Part shown: positions 36,656 to 51,600 of the stretch, piece by piece
Position numbering within the stretch: position 1 is the first letter of the stretch
How the letters are laid out: each line of letters begins with the position of its first letter
Made by a program: the position numbers and the translations under genes
The notes under the pieces: model-generated
The model's database searches: none
What the model saw: the letters and a program-made list of their open reading frames with translations, nothing else
Told to the model about the DNA's origin: nothing
DNA from: Acanthosoma haemorrhoidale
Lineage: Eukaryota; Arthropoda; Insecta; Hemiptera; Acanthosomatidae
Length of the DNA stretch: 64,000 bases
Assembly: GCA_930367205.1 (NCBI GenBank)
Contig: OV884012.1
Coordinates: forward strand, 31,220,796 to 31,284,795
Direction: 5' to 3'

Positions 36656-39600
36656 ATGTCAGGGAGAAAACGGAAAGGAAAAACAGAAGTAGCGGGTCAT
36701 GATTTGACAGATGAAGTAGCAACAGTTTTAATAAATCTAGAAGATTCTCTTCCACAGACTAAGTTGCTTTTGTCAACAAAGGTTAATACTCTTATTTAAA
36801 ATTGACCAATTAGGGCTTATTGGGGCTCTATTGTTGATAAATAAAAGCGGCATAGTCTTTTTACTTGATTTTTATAAATAAAGGAACAAGAAGTCACTAT
36901 CCATCTAGAGATTTTAACCCTGCGCCTGCATATCATGAAACATTCACCCTAACCATTGCTGCATATGAGAGCCCTTACTTTATCATTTTTATTGTCAATT
37001 AATTTCCTCCTTCTCAAGCAGTAGAGACCTATTGATGGTGTCACTATTATTTTAGTGATGACTTCACCTCCTACTCCCTTCACGCTCTAAGCCTCTTTCA
37101 AGTTCTGTTGACTTTTCTGTGCAAACACCTTTTTTTCGGTGTCTACCTGACCATTTCCACATCCTGGCTATGAGTTGTGCATCAATGGGCCTCTGCGATG
37201 CTTACCCTCTGAGAAACTCCAGTCAATTTTATTATTACTGTTATTTGTTTTTTAAAAGCAACTCCTTGGAGTTTTTACACAATTGGGTGTATAATTGGAA
37301 TTATTATAGAGCTAAGATCTGGATTTGGGTAACATTTTGCGGTGATTAGTACTGGCTATGTCTTATATCTGATGGCTATATATATCTGATACCTATGTCT
37401 TAAGTTTTAACATTCTGGAAATCAGATAGCAGAGGGTACAATTAAAGAAAGTAATGAGAAATGCTTCTCTGTTCGGATGACTAAACTGAAATAAAAAAAA
37501 TAAGACACTGAAACTTCCTGTACCCTGAAATTTTAAAATTTCTAACCTGAAAGAATGTAACTATTAGACTAATTATTTATATAGGTGCTTGATAATTAAT
37601 GGGAGACCACTACAGTATCATCTATTAGTTAATATTACTCATAAATATGCTGTTGATAATGAACCATTTTTTTTTTTTTAAATGGTTTCTATTTCTCAAA
37701 TTTCATTTTGCTTAATTAATTTTTCATTCTACTTTTTGTTTTTGTTTTTTAGCCCCATCTTTCTGCCGATAAAAGAGAGAATATTGAAGAAAGCCTGAAG
37801 GAGTTAAGAGTGTTTGTTACTTCTATGGCTGAAAACATGTTTGACAAAGAAGAACAAGCTAAGCATACTAAAGACATGTTTGCCATTACTACTTTTCTCA
37901 AAACTATTTTGGATTTTGAAGATTATTCCTATTTAGATAATTTCCGTGCTATTATTCATAGTGCAGTGAGTCTCATTGTTGATCATCCCTCTAACAACGT
38001 TGATGCAAAACTGAAAAATCACATTGCTTTACTTAGTTTACGCTTCATGGAGATGGTTGATTTTGATGAAATAGATCAGTTCATTGGTTCTGTAACTCTA
38101 TGTTATTTTCTAGGCGTGACTCTAAGTAATATAGAGGGCGAAAAGAATGTGCGTAAAGTTGATATAAAACATGTTTGGTCTATGCATAAGTTTCTGGATG
38201 TTATTAATCTACTGGACCCAATTCGCAAAGAGCTTTTAGATAAACTGATGTCAACTGTATCAAATGAAAATTACATCAAGCTTAAAGAAGGTCATAATGT
38301 CATTGGTCATTTGATGAGCCGGAATGTAATATTTGCTAAAAAAATACATCAGATAATTATAGATGTTGCCCCCAACTTGAGTAAGAATGTTGCTTCTGGC
38401 TATGGAGATGCTTATTTTATTGGATGGTCTTTGGCAAAGGAAGAAGTTAGAGAGGTGAGATTAAAGAGATTAATTGAATCTCTTTAAAGTATTATTCACA
38501 TACTCTTCTTTAGATATTTATGCCTTAGTTAAACCAGGTGTAGCAACTTGCTCACCTTGGGTAGGCAACCTTTTCATAGTGATGATGAATATAAACATTT
38601 AAGGGCAACAATATCTCTTCAGCTCTGATAGAATCATGCTGAAGGAATAATTAAAACACATTTTTTTGAGACATTAAAGATTTATTGTTTTCCAGGAAAT
38701 TGAAAATTCTATCCAAGACTTAGTCCTCAAAGTGATAAAAGTTAGTCGCTCAGGATTTGAGATGACCAGAGCTGGTTCCAGTGGGCTGGCTATACTCTCT
38801 ACTTTACATCAGTCAAGAAGATTAAAGAATTTTAGTAATACTTTAAATAAGCTGTACACCCCTGTCATATGGAGATATCTCAAGGTAAGTACAATATTCT
38901 GTGGGAGAGAGACTAGTTGATTCATAATTTAATCTAAAATGTGAAAAAGAACTTATTTTAATGTAACCGTTTAGTTTATGATTATGTATCTTATTAACGA
39001 TTTAACACAGGAATTCAAATTACTAAATGGAACATAAATAAGAAATACGTCTTGTAGTACACTTTCAAAACATATTTATCTTATTTTATTTTAATTTATT
39101 AAGAAGTAAAATAAAAGAAAGGAAAATGCATAATGAATAGCAGTTTATTTTAACTTAAAATATTTCAGGGTTAAATGTGTAGTTCTCATTTATAAAATTT
39201 TTATTTTAAATGTTTTATATTTACAATTGACGATTGAGTTATAAAAGTGATAAATTCCTAATACAAAAACATGAATATTCTGCACTGTTGGGTGGTGTAT
39301 GATCGCTCTCCTGGTTTTTTTGGTTTATATTCGGGTGTTGGCCTTTCATGCCTGGCAGCACCTGACCTCATGGCCTCTGACTAACTAACTCTAACTGACT
39401 CACAGAACTTGAGTGTTATGCCTAAAAAGAGAATGAGCAAGTTTTTTTTCCCCTCTTAACCCCTTATTTCATATTTGTTACATATTGAATACACTGATGG
39501 AAAAATTAATGCACCATCCTTATTTTATTAAAGATTTCCAATTTGTGCAAATTTTAGACTTCAAAAAAACTTTTGGTTAAAAAAATAAGACATTTGAAAA

Positions 39601-42600
39601 CGAAATTGTATTTCAAACCAATAATCGAAGGTACATAATGAGTAAAAGAAAAAATATATCAAAAATAGAAGAAAAAAAATTTAAAGAAAACGTACTCAAT
39701 AGCAGGTATTTCCACCTCTGGCCCGAATCACATCTCTTAAACGCCTTGCCTTCGATTGGAAGAGGTTTTCAATGAAGTCCTGAGGAATATTGTCGCACTC
39801 TTCAACAACAGTCCTTTCCAATTCTTAAAGGGGGCTAGAACATGGAGTCTGATGTTGTACTCTTCACTTCAGTTGGACCCAGAGGTGTTCAATAGGATTT
39901 AAGTCTGGACTACGTGGTAGCCATACCAAGCGCTCAATCCCAACCTCAATCAGGTAATCATCAACCATTCGTGCTATGTGGCGTCTGGCATTATCATCCA
40001 TTAACAAGAATTGCTCGCCCTTGTAGGGAACAAACGCCACTACATGTTCTTCAATTATTTCTGTCTCCTAAGCACCTCTGAGACATTAGGGACCTTCTCC
40101 GTAGAATAACCAATTCAGTACGAGCGTTGACTATACAGCATGGTGTGTACCTCTTTCCTGGCCGTCTCCATGTAAAATTACAGCCACCTGAAGACTTGAG
40201 ACTAACTCTCACCTCATCTGTAAAGAGAACTCTCTTCCAGGTTTGCAAATTCACATTCACATGTTCACATGCAAACTGAAGCCTGGCCATTTTGTGAGCT
40301 GTGGTAAAGAGAGGTCCACAGGCAGTATGTCAAGCACTCAGATATTGCAGCAAGTCAATGAATTTGATATGTCGATCGCAAATTAACTTTTCCACCGTAG
40401 GCAGCTCAAAGTCTTCATGTAGTTCACTATTCCTCTGCTGCTGGAATGAGGTGTGTTGGACCACTTTCATAAGTATCCCGTTTTGAAATTGTACGAGTTG
40501 CTTCCATCAGATGACTAAAAAGCAGTGCACTGTAGAGCAGAGCCGGCCTCAATGCCATGGGACACTGTGTCGAAGACCTGCGTGCAGTTTAGAGAAATAG
40601 CCATGAGTAAGTTTCTGTTTAGGTTCTGATGGTAGCTTCACAACGATATGTGCTAAGGCTGATTTTAAATCCACTCTGCTCTGGTGGAATGATGTTGTTC
40701 ACACAGTAATCTTTGAGATCATTTAAACAAATTTTTTTTAGCCGCAATAAGCTGATCCGGGGGTTATGGGCATGGTTATCTCCACTCCTGGCTGGCTCGA
40801 GTAGTGGGAACATGATGGCTTGTTTCCACCTGTCAGGAAAGTACCACAATCTGATACAAGCATTTTACTTGTAGCGAGTTGTACTATCCCTCTCCTCGGC
40901 ATCTGTTTCAGCAGAACCGTTTGTATCCCGGTGTGCCCTGGTACTTGGTTCCCCTAACACCGGCGAAGAATCACCTTTAGCTGTTTCAAACATGTATGTG
41001 GTTTGGGGAGTGAGCCTCTTGTCTGCCTGGTATTTATACCCAGCCTCTGACATCACCAAAATAGCATGTTTCCAATGTGTCATAAGAAATCCCTGCGTCT
41101 ACCTGCTTTTATTGTTAAGGTTATAGTTAGGGGACAGGCCTTTTCTTAGGGGTGAGTCTTTCCAGAGTCACCCTGGTTTTATTACTAAGGGTCAGTGGAT
41201 TTTCCAGTTCTTTGTCTTAAAGGCCCCAACCATATACATTCCATTCAACAAATACTTCTTTTAAAATAAAAATCAATATTACAATCTAATGTTATTACAG
41301 TATTGATAAGAGAACAATAGTGTATTTGTATAGTATTTGACTTCTTTGAAAAATAGGATATTAATGATTTTTAGTTTTAATTCATACAATGAAGTATCGA
41401 AGTCCTGCTTTTTTGGAGCTGGTTTGGCAGCAGTTAGTTGCCACAAGCCTTTTTGCATTGGCGATTGGCAGATAACTTCTATATGTATGATATTGAACTG
41501 AACCCCTAGTTGGTGGTAGTTGTGCTAAATTGAATTTTGTATTTTTAGCAGCTTTGATTTTCTATTGTATGTCTTCATTGTTGATTCAAATTCTGGGTTA
41601 ATGCACCTGAGGTTGAATTTAACATGGAAAAGTACAAGTCAAATGATCTACTACTTATCGGTCGAAGTGATAAACTATACACATTAACTACACCTAGGCC
41701 AAAATAATAGGAATGGGAGGAAAAATTATAGGTCATTACCTTATTGGTTTGAATCTCTGCTGGATAGATCATAAATTATCCTTAATCAAAATGATCCTGA
41801 AAAAATGCATACCTCTTCACTTCACATCGTAGAAACCCATTTCCGTCCTACCAATCTTGGGAAAAATCCTTGAAAAACTTCTGCTAAAACACTATCAGCT
41901 TTTCTTGACCCTCTTATACCCTCATCAGTTTGGATTTTGCTTCTCAGGCTTTTGATTGAGTTTGGTACCAGGGCATGCTTTATAAACTCAAAGACAACCT
42001 TCCTTCCATGTATTACCTCATCTTGTCATACCTAACTGAAAGATAGTTTAGCGTATCCTATGGTGTCTCCCCAGGGCTGGGTACTCAGTCCCATTCTGTT
42101 TTTTCTGTGCTCCTTTGATATGCCTACTCATTCTTTAACCTGTCTCTATGAATTCGACTGCACAGCCATCCTCTGTTCCAATTCTGACCCAATCCTCGCT
42201 CCCCAAGATTTACAGGAAGGACTAACCTTTTTAGAACCATGGCTCTCCAATTGGAGATTCTAAGTGAATGCTGACATATCACCTTCACCTTCCGTCGCTT
42301 ATCCTGTCCTCCAAAGTTGCTTTTTGAACAACCCTTTCCAATGAAATCCCAGACCACCTAACTTGGGCTTATACTAGACAAGCGACTCACCTGGGGTCCC
42401 CACATCATGTCCTAATGACAAGAAAGTAAAAATGATTCAAACTACTTCTTTGCCTCAAGAACAATTGTTAAAAAATATCATTTGAAAACAAGAGACTGAT
42501 TTACACAATACTCCAACCTGCCTGATCCTAGAGAATTGAAGGGTCAAGCCCTCCAATATCCTATATCCCAAGGTAGCCAATGCTCGCTCCTATCTACAAC

Positions 42601-45600
42601 AGTACCATTTCCTCCATTTATACACCATATACATATTTATATAACATCCCATTTATAGACCTTCCTGTTACCAGAACTTCCATTCCCACCTTCCTGGCCC
42701 TCCTATGCTAATGCTCCTGTATAATCTCATCCCTGGCAACACAGTGTGACGCCTAAGGCAGAGGTGGCCTTGTGACTTCCTCCAAACCAACTTGAATTTT
42801 GTCTATAGTGAGCTCTGTCCGTGTTATTTTGACTAATGATCCCCCCCCCCAAAAAAAAAATAGCAAGATGTAAAAAAAAGCTGAAGTCCTAAGCATTGCT
42901 TGAAATACTTTGTGTATTGATTTCATGTAATCATTTCAATCTTCAATAATGTTTATATTTATTATATGTTTATAGAGCAAATACAATTAGGAGTGCCAGC
43001 ATCTTCTAAATTATAAAACCTTACTTTTCTAAAATTTACAGCCTGTATTGAAAATTAAACCTGAACCCTTTTTATCAGAGTATAACTACATTAGACACAT
43101 TATACTTTAATACTAACAGTAAACGTATCTCTAACGTAAGAGCAAACAAAATAATCCTGCTAGAAGAAGAGTCATCTAATGATATTTTTTACTTTACTCA
43201 CATTACAGTGTATGATGCATTGACTAACCAGCATACATATCTCATTCCTGGTTATCATTTCTCATTTGCGACTTAGCTGAAATAAAATATCCATGGTGTC
43301 ACAATAAAAATATTTTCTATAAGCAGTTATATTTTCCAGCACGAGATATCGGTTCCTCTGGTGAATAAGTGGGTAAGTCGAATTATTTTCAAAATGAGAT
43401 AAGTATATGCGGTTAGGTAGATTTTGCTCACTCCATGATTATTGATTTTCAATGAATTAATGGAGCAAAAATAGTCAATTTCTATCAAACGCATAATTTA
43501 CAGGAGTGTTGCAATATGAAAAAACACCACGAAAATACTTACTTGTTTATTCCTCGGAACCACACATATATTTATTTATAATACATTAATTTTATAACAT
43601 TCTACCTTAACTTAAGTAATACCATTTTATGACTCTCTGAAATTATTTACAGAGTAGTGATCCTTGGGAGAGGTGTAACACAGTCCAGGTGTTCTTAGAT
43701 GTTTTTCCATTAGAGAAACCTTTTCTATCAGAGCCTGATAATGCTATGTATATGGATCGTCAGATAAAGGAAATAAGAGACATACTTTTAGATGATTCTC
43801 ATTTTGTTCGTATTATTGGAATTAAGGTATTTTTTTTTTTGCCAAAGTTTTTTCTTTGATAATATTTTTACATAGCTCTAAAACTTTATATTTTATAACC
43901 TTAAGCATAATGTTATTATTGTTAGCTAGCTTCTGTTGCCCAGCTGAGCCTGAGACATTCAGGCATAAATTCTTTGTAAAATTATACATTTATAACTTAG
44001 AGAACTTAAAAAAAACATCAATTATCAAAAGAGACTGTATCTCCCTCATACCACTTCTTGGTTGCTGCCTCATAGCATTACTTTAAATTATTAAATAGTG
44101 TCTGTTTACAGAATTTTTGTGTTAATACCACAATAATTAACAATTGAGGGGAAGTTCGTATGTCCTGAACTCCAAATATGTTTTTTTACATTACAAAACT
44201 TGATGCTTACATAAAAATAAGTAGAAATCTATAGTGATGAGTAATGGGGAAGAATTAAAATTAGTAGATCATGCTTTGCACACTATTTTTCATAAGGTAC
44301 TGAAGTTTGTGTCGAATTTTGTGTGAATCTGACAAATAGTAATTAAGATGATGTTAAAAAAGAAAATGGTAAAATGATAATGTCTCGACGTTCTGTTACA
44401 TGTATTGAATAAAGTGCTGAAATATATCCATGCAAAAATTGGGGAAGGGAGTATCCCTTGGAAATAGAAACAAGTTTATTTAGTGACTATCTTATTATTT
44501 CCTATATTAAAGGTTGATTATGTCCTTATCCTGAATCCATCAACTTCAACTTTAGCCTTACTGTATCTCTACATCCTGCCCTAGGTCCAGTGAGGACCTT
44601 CATGGACCAGCTACTCTGAGGTACCAGGGCCTCCATAAAATTTTTATTAAAATAATTTTTTCTGTCTGCCTGAATTTTATTTTAATGATTGGCAATATTT
44701 TAAAGGGAATTTGTGCTCACTTGACAAACAGTTTGCAATTGTTTTCTTTGGTAAATGTAAAGGCAATATTGAAAGTGATTGGTGAAGAATTAGTAAATGA
44801 TGGCTCATCTTACCTTGTCCGCAAAGCCGTTTTTGAAGGTCTTGAAATGATGATAAATGGTAAGTATCATTTAATACTTACTAAGGAATTGACTAATTTA
44901 TTTTCATTATTTTGCTTTTCTTACTTATTTGATAATAGAACCTTTGAGTACATAGATTGACTAACTCTTAGTTAATATTAATAATAATTTATTTTATTAT
45001 ACTTACATTATATTTCTGTTGTGCCAGAAGGTATTGAGGATTAAACGAAGTTATTAGCAATAATTTCTATTAAAAGTTATATTTTATGCTTTGGGTTCTC
45101 TATAACTTGGATTTTACTGCATGGTTCTTTTGATAAATGCATCTTCCATATGTACCTTCAAATATGTACATTATTTTTGCTCTATGTTAAAGATTCAGGA
45201 ACGTTGTGAAATTCACTTGGTAGCTGAAATTTTGAAAGCTTAGATAAATAATAAAATTTAAAAAATAATTTTAAAATTGCTTTAAATGAGTTATTTTTTA
45301 ATTGTCAACTTTCCCCCCATTCAGGATAAATAATATTAGTCGATTATAATTACAAAAGGCTGCCATTAATATCATGTTTGCTACTTTTTTGTTGTCCTTG
45401 TTTGACCTAGTGGCGTGAAATGTTGGAAGGAAATTTTACTTGATGCCTTGATGGTGCTAAAAATAAAAGAACAATATTGAACTGATGAAGTGTCATTAGT
45501 TAATTAATTTGATGAAATAAGATGAATTTTTCTATCCTGCTGAGTAAGTTGTCAAATTAAACGTTGATGATGTTCTAATTACTAATTAGTAATATATCTT

Positions 45601-48600
45601 AGTACTTTAATAACATAAGCTGTCCTTCACCTAAAACCTTTCCTCCCACTACTATTTATATAATAATAATTTTAATTATATTATAGCCCCAAGACCATCT
45701 GATATTAAAGAATCAGCTGATTGGATGTCATTCCAAAATAGTTCATTATGCCTCTACTAACCTTCACTCAAAACTATAGACGACATAGACGAAACTGCTT
45801 ACAAGCTCACGACTGTTGTTCAAATCAGTGTACATAAATTAACCAACCATGTGCCCCACTTTAAACATAAAGACAGATAACAATTACCTCACATACAACA
45901 GCTACTGACAAATAAAAGGAATGCAAAGGATCTTGGCAGTTTTCTCTCTACCTATCTGACAAAAACCGACTTAATCAACTTACAAGACAACTTCAGGAAG
46001 AACTACAAAAACACCTCAACAGCACCTTCACAAAATTCACTAACCTACTGACTGGTTTTTATGGTCAGCTACCAAAAGAGTTTTATTATTCCCCAACACT
46101 CTACATCCCCTTCAACATAACAATGGCTCCTGGGCAAAGACTGATGATGAAATGATCAATAAAAAATGAAAACCTCTCCACTCTTCAGCACTGTTCAGAA
46201 CCATTTCTCTTCTACCAATCATGGAGAAAATCCTTGAAAAACTTTAGCTCACACGCTTAACAGCTTCCTTGACCCTCTTATACCTCCCATCAGTAGGGAT
46301 TTCACTCCTACTTCTTTGCCTGATGAACAATTATTAAAAAATATCAATTGAAAACATGAGACTGATTTACACAACTATACTCCAACCTACTTTGTCCTAC
46401 AGAATTGAAGTGCCAAGCCCTCCAATATCCTTCGCATCCAATCCAGAATCCTATGCAAGATAGCCAATGCATCCTTCTATGTCAACAACCGTACCTTTCA
46501 CGCTGATCTCAACATGCCATTCATCAAAGACTTAAAAACCTTTCGCTATCAGAACTTCCATTCCCGCCTCCCTTGCCATCCTAATCTGTATCCCAACACT
46601 CTATTCTCCCATCTTATCCCCGGAAAACCAGAGCGAATCTTAAGGCGGGGGGGGGGGGTTAGCCTTGTGTCCCCCAAACCAACTAATATTTTGATCTTGA
46701 TGAGCTCTGTGTGATTCACACAAAGAATTAAGTAACTAATAAACTAACGTTACAAATACTGCTTATAATGATTATGTATTGATTGTTGTAAAAAAAAATT
46801 ATTTTTAATAAAGTTCTTTATCTATATAATAAAAATTATTATTTTTATTATATAAAAATATTATTTAAGAGGAATTGTGATTAACATACTTGGCTAACTT
46901 TTTGTGTGAATGAGAGAGGGGCCATAAGTTAAAGGGATTCATCATCTGCTCTTCTGTTTTTAAAGTAATGCTCGCTATAGGAAATGGAAATAAACGTTGA
47001 AAGGTGTCGGCATGATACAGTATTATATTAAATTTGCTTGCTTCAGGTCCTCCAGGTACGACACCACAAATAGAAAGTGAATCAGCAAGTGTTCTAGAGC
47101 CACTATTGCCTCTTATGTATTTGTCGATACACGATGAGAATGAGAAAGTGAGGAAAGCCTTTGTCAAAATGCTTTTGAAAATAAAGGAAAAGTCAAAAGT
47201 TATGAAACTTAAATATTGGGAAGTTGTTCCTTTAAAGCATCTTGCTGTTAGATTATCAGTAAGTGTGATTTATATAATTTAATGTGTTTTTTTTAAGTTT
47301 CATCTTGATCAAAAAAATGAATTCTTCAATTTTAAATATTCCTATTTCATTACTATCCTTTGATATTATCAATCGGGACATATAAAGAAACTTAAATTTT
47401 TATTTTTATTCCATTTGTGTTTTTTTTCTAATTGTTAGAACAGTATTTATGTTTTCAATACATTTTATTACTATTCATTACCTCATTTTATATAATTTAA
47501 CCTTATATTATTTTTAAAAATGTGGATAACTAGTTTTCAAATTTCCAGATTACTGTACATCATAAGCTGGTTCATGAATATGTGAAAAGTTTATTTATGT
47601 TCGTTATTCATATATATTTGTGAAATTTTATATTATTTTAAATCTATTTGCCATAGGATTTTTTTAAATGCTTATATGAAATCTGAGCATCTTAAACTGT
47701 AACTGCCAAAGCATGATTAATCTAATAGCTAAATTGTATGACTTAGGCTTTCTATGAGTATTATTATTCCTTTTCCAAACCATCATTTCTTATCACCCTC
47801 CTTTTATATGCAATATTCTACAGTTCAACTCCTCGGTCTACTCCTGGAACACAAGATCCTGTCTCTCTAACCTCTATATTCCTCCCACAAAATGGCAGCA
47901 TAGGAACATTCCTTTCTCGCTCGCTCCACTACTCTCTGGAATTATCTATTTCCTAATATCTGCCATACTTCATCCTTATAAACCTTCTTATTCCAACACC
48001 TCCTCACCATCCAGACAGATACTTGCTAGTTAGAGAACGAATAATCATTATATTATATTTTCATATTTTAATTTTTACATTTTTATTTAATTTTCTATTA
48101 TATATTGTTGTGATATTTTAAAATGATGATTTTTAATAGTGTTTGTTCAAATAAACTCGGAATTAGCGAGCATTGAATAACGATCCGTGATTCATTTTTG
48201 AAAGTATGAACGTTTTTATTGTCGTCATATTAATTATTAATAATTGAAGTAAAATAATATCATATATAATATAAACATTTATTATATAAACTTCTAATTT
48301 AAGCAAAGTAATAAATATTCAAAACAACTGGCATTAAATAACGAGTTGAAAGTCAAGAAGGCATCGGTAGGTAGTATATATGAACCGCCAGAGGAAAAAA
48401 CGACATTCTTCGTTCATCAGAGGACAGAGCAGGTAGCAGACCAGGTAGCGAGACGCTAAGCCGCCTCATGGCATCACTTTCACTCAGCACGAAGACCAAG
48501 GACGCGCAAGTAAGACGATTCGGATCAAGCAAATGAAGATCACCACACGAAGATTATCCACAAGAAGCACTGGCCAGTATTAGTATAGAGTTACGAATAA

Positions 48601-51600
48601 TTTACAAGGTACCATTTTAATGTTAGTTTTAATAGTATTCTTTATTACGTACGTATTTTATTTTTGTATATCAATTTTAGTTATTCAATGTGTTATAAAT
48701 AAAACCAATATTCCTTTTGCCAGAAGTTTCCTATATAATTATTAACAGAACCCTGAATTAACGTATAAGTTATAAATATAAAGTTTTTAAAATTATATGA
48801 AAGAATATATAATTAAATTAAATTATTAATAAATAAGCAAATATTAGAATATTTGGCGCCCGCGAACTAGGACCTGTTAATTGAGGAAATCTGGTTAAAG
48901 GATTGATTGGATAAAGTGTGTCACAAAAAATTGTTTAAATTTGATATAAAGGTTAGGTCAAAAAGTGTACAAAATTGTGTTTGTGGTAAGGATTTATATC
49001 GTTAAAGTTCAGTCATGGAAAGCGTAGATAAATCGAGTCGCGAGGAAAGGTATATGCAAAAGTTCCGTATGTTAATGATAGAATTTAATGAAAATATGAA
49101 CAAAAGATTTGAGGAAAATAATCGATTATTAGACGAACATGCACGTGATATGAACCGTATGATTGACAAAACATTTAACGAAAATAAACATGAAATGGAC
49201 AATAGATTCGAAAAATTAAACAAAAGATTCGATATCTTTGAACAAAATTTACAAAAACCTTTCATAGAATTTAATGTAAACCTTGATAAAGAAATGCATG
49301 TTAAAGAAACGGATTTAAAACCGGAACTGGGAAATCAGATTAAGGATTTTAAAAAAGATAAATTAGAAACCGAAAATAAACTCTTATATTATGAACAAAA
49401 ATTAATTAAAAAAGATTTAGGTACACAAATTAAAGAAAATAATGAAAAATTCGACAGTAAAAAAGAGATCATTAAACAAAATTTACAAATTTCATTCAAA
49501 GATTCTAATGCACAACTGGATGAAAAAATACATCCTCTAAAAAGGGAAATTAAATTTGAGAAACAAAAAAACGTGCACGTGCATAAATAATGAACCGGTA
49601 ATTGATCCTAATGTAATAAAAATAATTAAAAATCATGATAATTTAGAGATTCAGCAATTTAAAAATTCTGACCCAGTAGTAACTATAAATAAAATTAAAA
49701 GTAAAATGGTTAAAAGTTTAAATAAGAAGAAATTAGAATTTAAAATTGTATGTAATTTTAGTGAAATTCCCCTTGGCGAGTTTAGTGAAAATAATTAGAA
49801 GGAAGGACTTTAAAAATAACTTCAGGGATACTTTTTGGGCTGTAGAGTATAATTTTAAAAAGAAAAGGAAAAAACAGCTATACTTTATTATTACGAAATA
49901 ATGGTAATCGGATAAATATAAAAGTAATTAAAAAATAATAAATAAAATAAAAATTTTTTTAAAATTAATAGAAAAATCTATTATTAAAAAATGGCAATTA
50001 GGCACGTGTAAAGTTTAGAAATTAAAGTTTATTATAGTGTAAAATCAAAGTTGAAATTATGGTAAAAGATATAGAAAAACTAGAAAATTAAAATCAATTG
50101 GAATAATTTAATATAACAGCAATCAGGCCCATGTAAGAATTTGGAAATTTAAGTTTATTATATTGTATTAAAATGTTAGAATGTTTAACTATACAATCAA
50201 AGTTGAAAATGTGTTAAAGTCTAAATCTAAAGACTAGAGAATTAAATTTAATTTAGAAATCTTATTATGAAAATAATCTCAATCAAGCAAGGTAAAGACT
50301 TGAAAATGAAAAATTATTGTAATAATTGAATGTTAAAATCTCTGTATAGTACATGTAAAAATTTGGCGACATACATTTTGGTATTGTAATTTAGTTATAA
50401 GAAAATACAAATGATTAATATGATGAACAAGTAAATGTAAGATCAATAGTAAAGTAAACAAAAAAAATTTTTTTAGACAAGCTCAAAAAATTTTTTAAAT
50501 CGGAGCGGACCCGAATGTTGTGATATTTTAAAATGATGATTTTTAATAGTGTTTGCTCAAATAAACTCGGAATTAGCGAGCATTGAATAACGATCCGTGA
50601 TTCATTTTTGAAAGTATGAACGTTTTTATTGTCGTCATATTAATTATTAATAATTGAAGTAAAATAATATCATATTTAATATAAACATTTATTATATAAA
50701 CTTCTAATTTAAGCAAAGTAATAAATATAAAAATATAAAAAGGTCAACAAATAGCCCAAACATGCATTCTTCGTTCATCAGAGGACAGAGCAGGTAGCAT
50801 AGCAGGTAGCGGACCTACGTTACTACGGCCCCGTAGCCCCAGACTTGCATCCGGCCATGAGACCTATGGAAAACCACGCGCTGCAGCTTAGAACAATTAC
50901 GCTAATCCGAACCACACAAAGATTATCCACAAGAAGCCCTGGCCAGTATTAGTATACAGTTACGAATAATTCACAATGTACCATTTTAATGTTAGTTTTA
51001 ATAGTATTCTTTATTACGTACGTATATTATTTTTGTATATCAATTTTAGTTATTCAATGTGTTATAAATAAAACCAATATTCCTTTTGCCAGAAGTTTCC
51101 TATATAATTATTAACAGAACCCTGATATAACGTATAAGTTATAAATATAAAGTTTTTTAAAATTATATGAAAGAATATATAATTAAAATATTATTATTAA
51201 CAAATAAACAAATATTAGAATAGTATATAAAAGTTTGGCTGGCACCTTCCTTAGTTTTTACGATTTTATATTTAGCTTGTATGTTACTTTTCTTCTTCTT
51301 TTTTTTTGTAATAGTTTAATGGTTTTTATTTAATGTCATATTGTATTGTCAAACTTCTTTATATTATTGTTTGTATGTGGATCCATCTATGACTTTATTT
51401 GCTAAATGCAGTTAAATAATGTTATTCTATTATTATTATTATTATACTTCAAAAATTTCACACTTTCCGGGAAGTATCCGGGAATATTTAACTGCCCGGA
51501 CTATAAGTCAAGGGTTAGGCTTAGATTAATTTATGCTGCTGAATTTTCGAACTATGCCCTAGGACTATGATGAACTATGGCAGTTCCCGTAAGTGTTGCT

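Larger units (their letters stand above)
48106..51223 (+). mobile_element. Small non-autonomous LTR retrotransposon in NCAPG2 intron 6
   Basis: Two related LTRs (48106-48852 and 50516-51223) in the same direction flank 1.66 kb of internal sequence. A primer-binding-like site, tggcgcccgcgaactaggac, starts two bases after the left LTR. Flanks tatat (48101-48105) and tatat (51224-51228) form a likely 5-bp target duplication if the LTR ends with one extra base. Inside there is no protease, reverse transcriptase or integrase, only a coiled-coil gag-like frame and a second overlapping frame. It must rely on another element for copying. Size and content fit a short deletion form of a Gypsy-like element. 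It is not an infectious virus. Confidence 0.85.

Noticed and set aside
44700..44960. 91-codon frame taken as a whole gene
   Set aside because: Only 44706-44859 is coding (NCAPG2 exon 5); the rest is read-through into the intron after the gtaagt donor.
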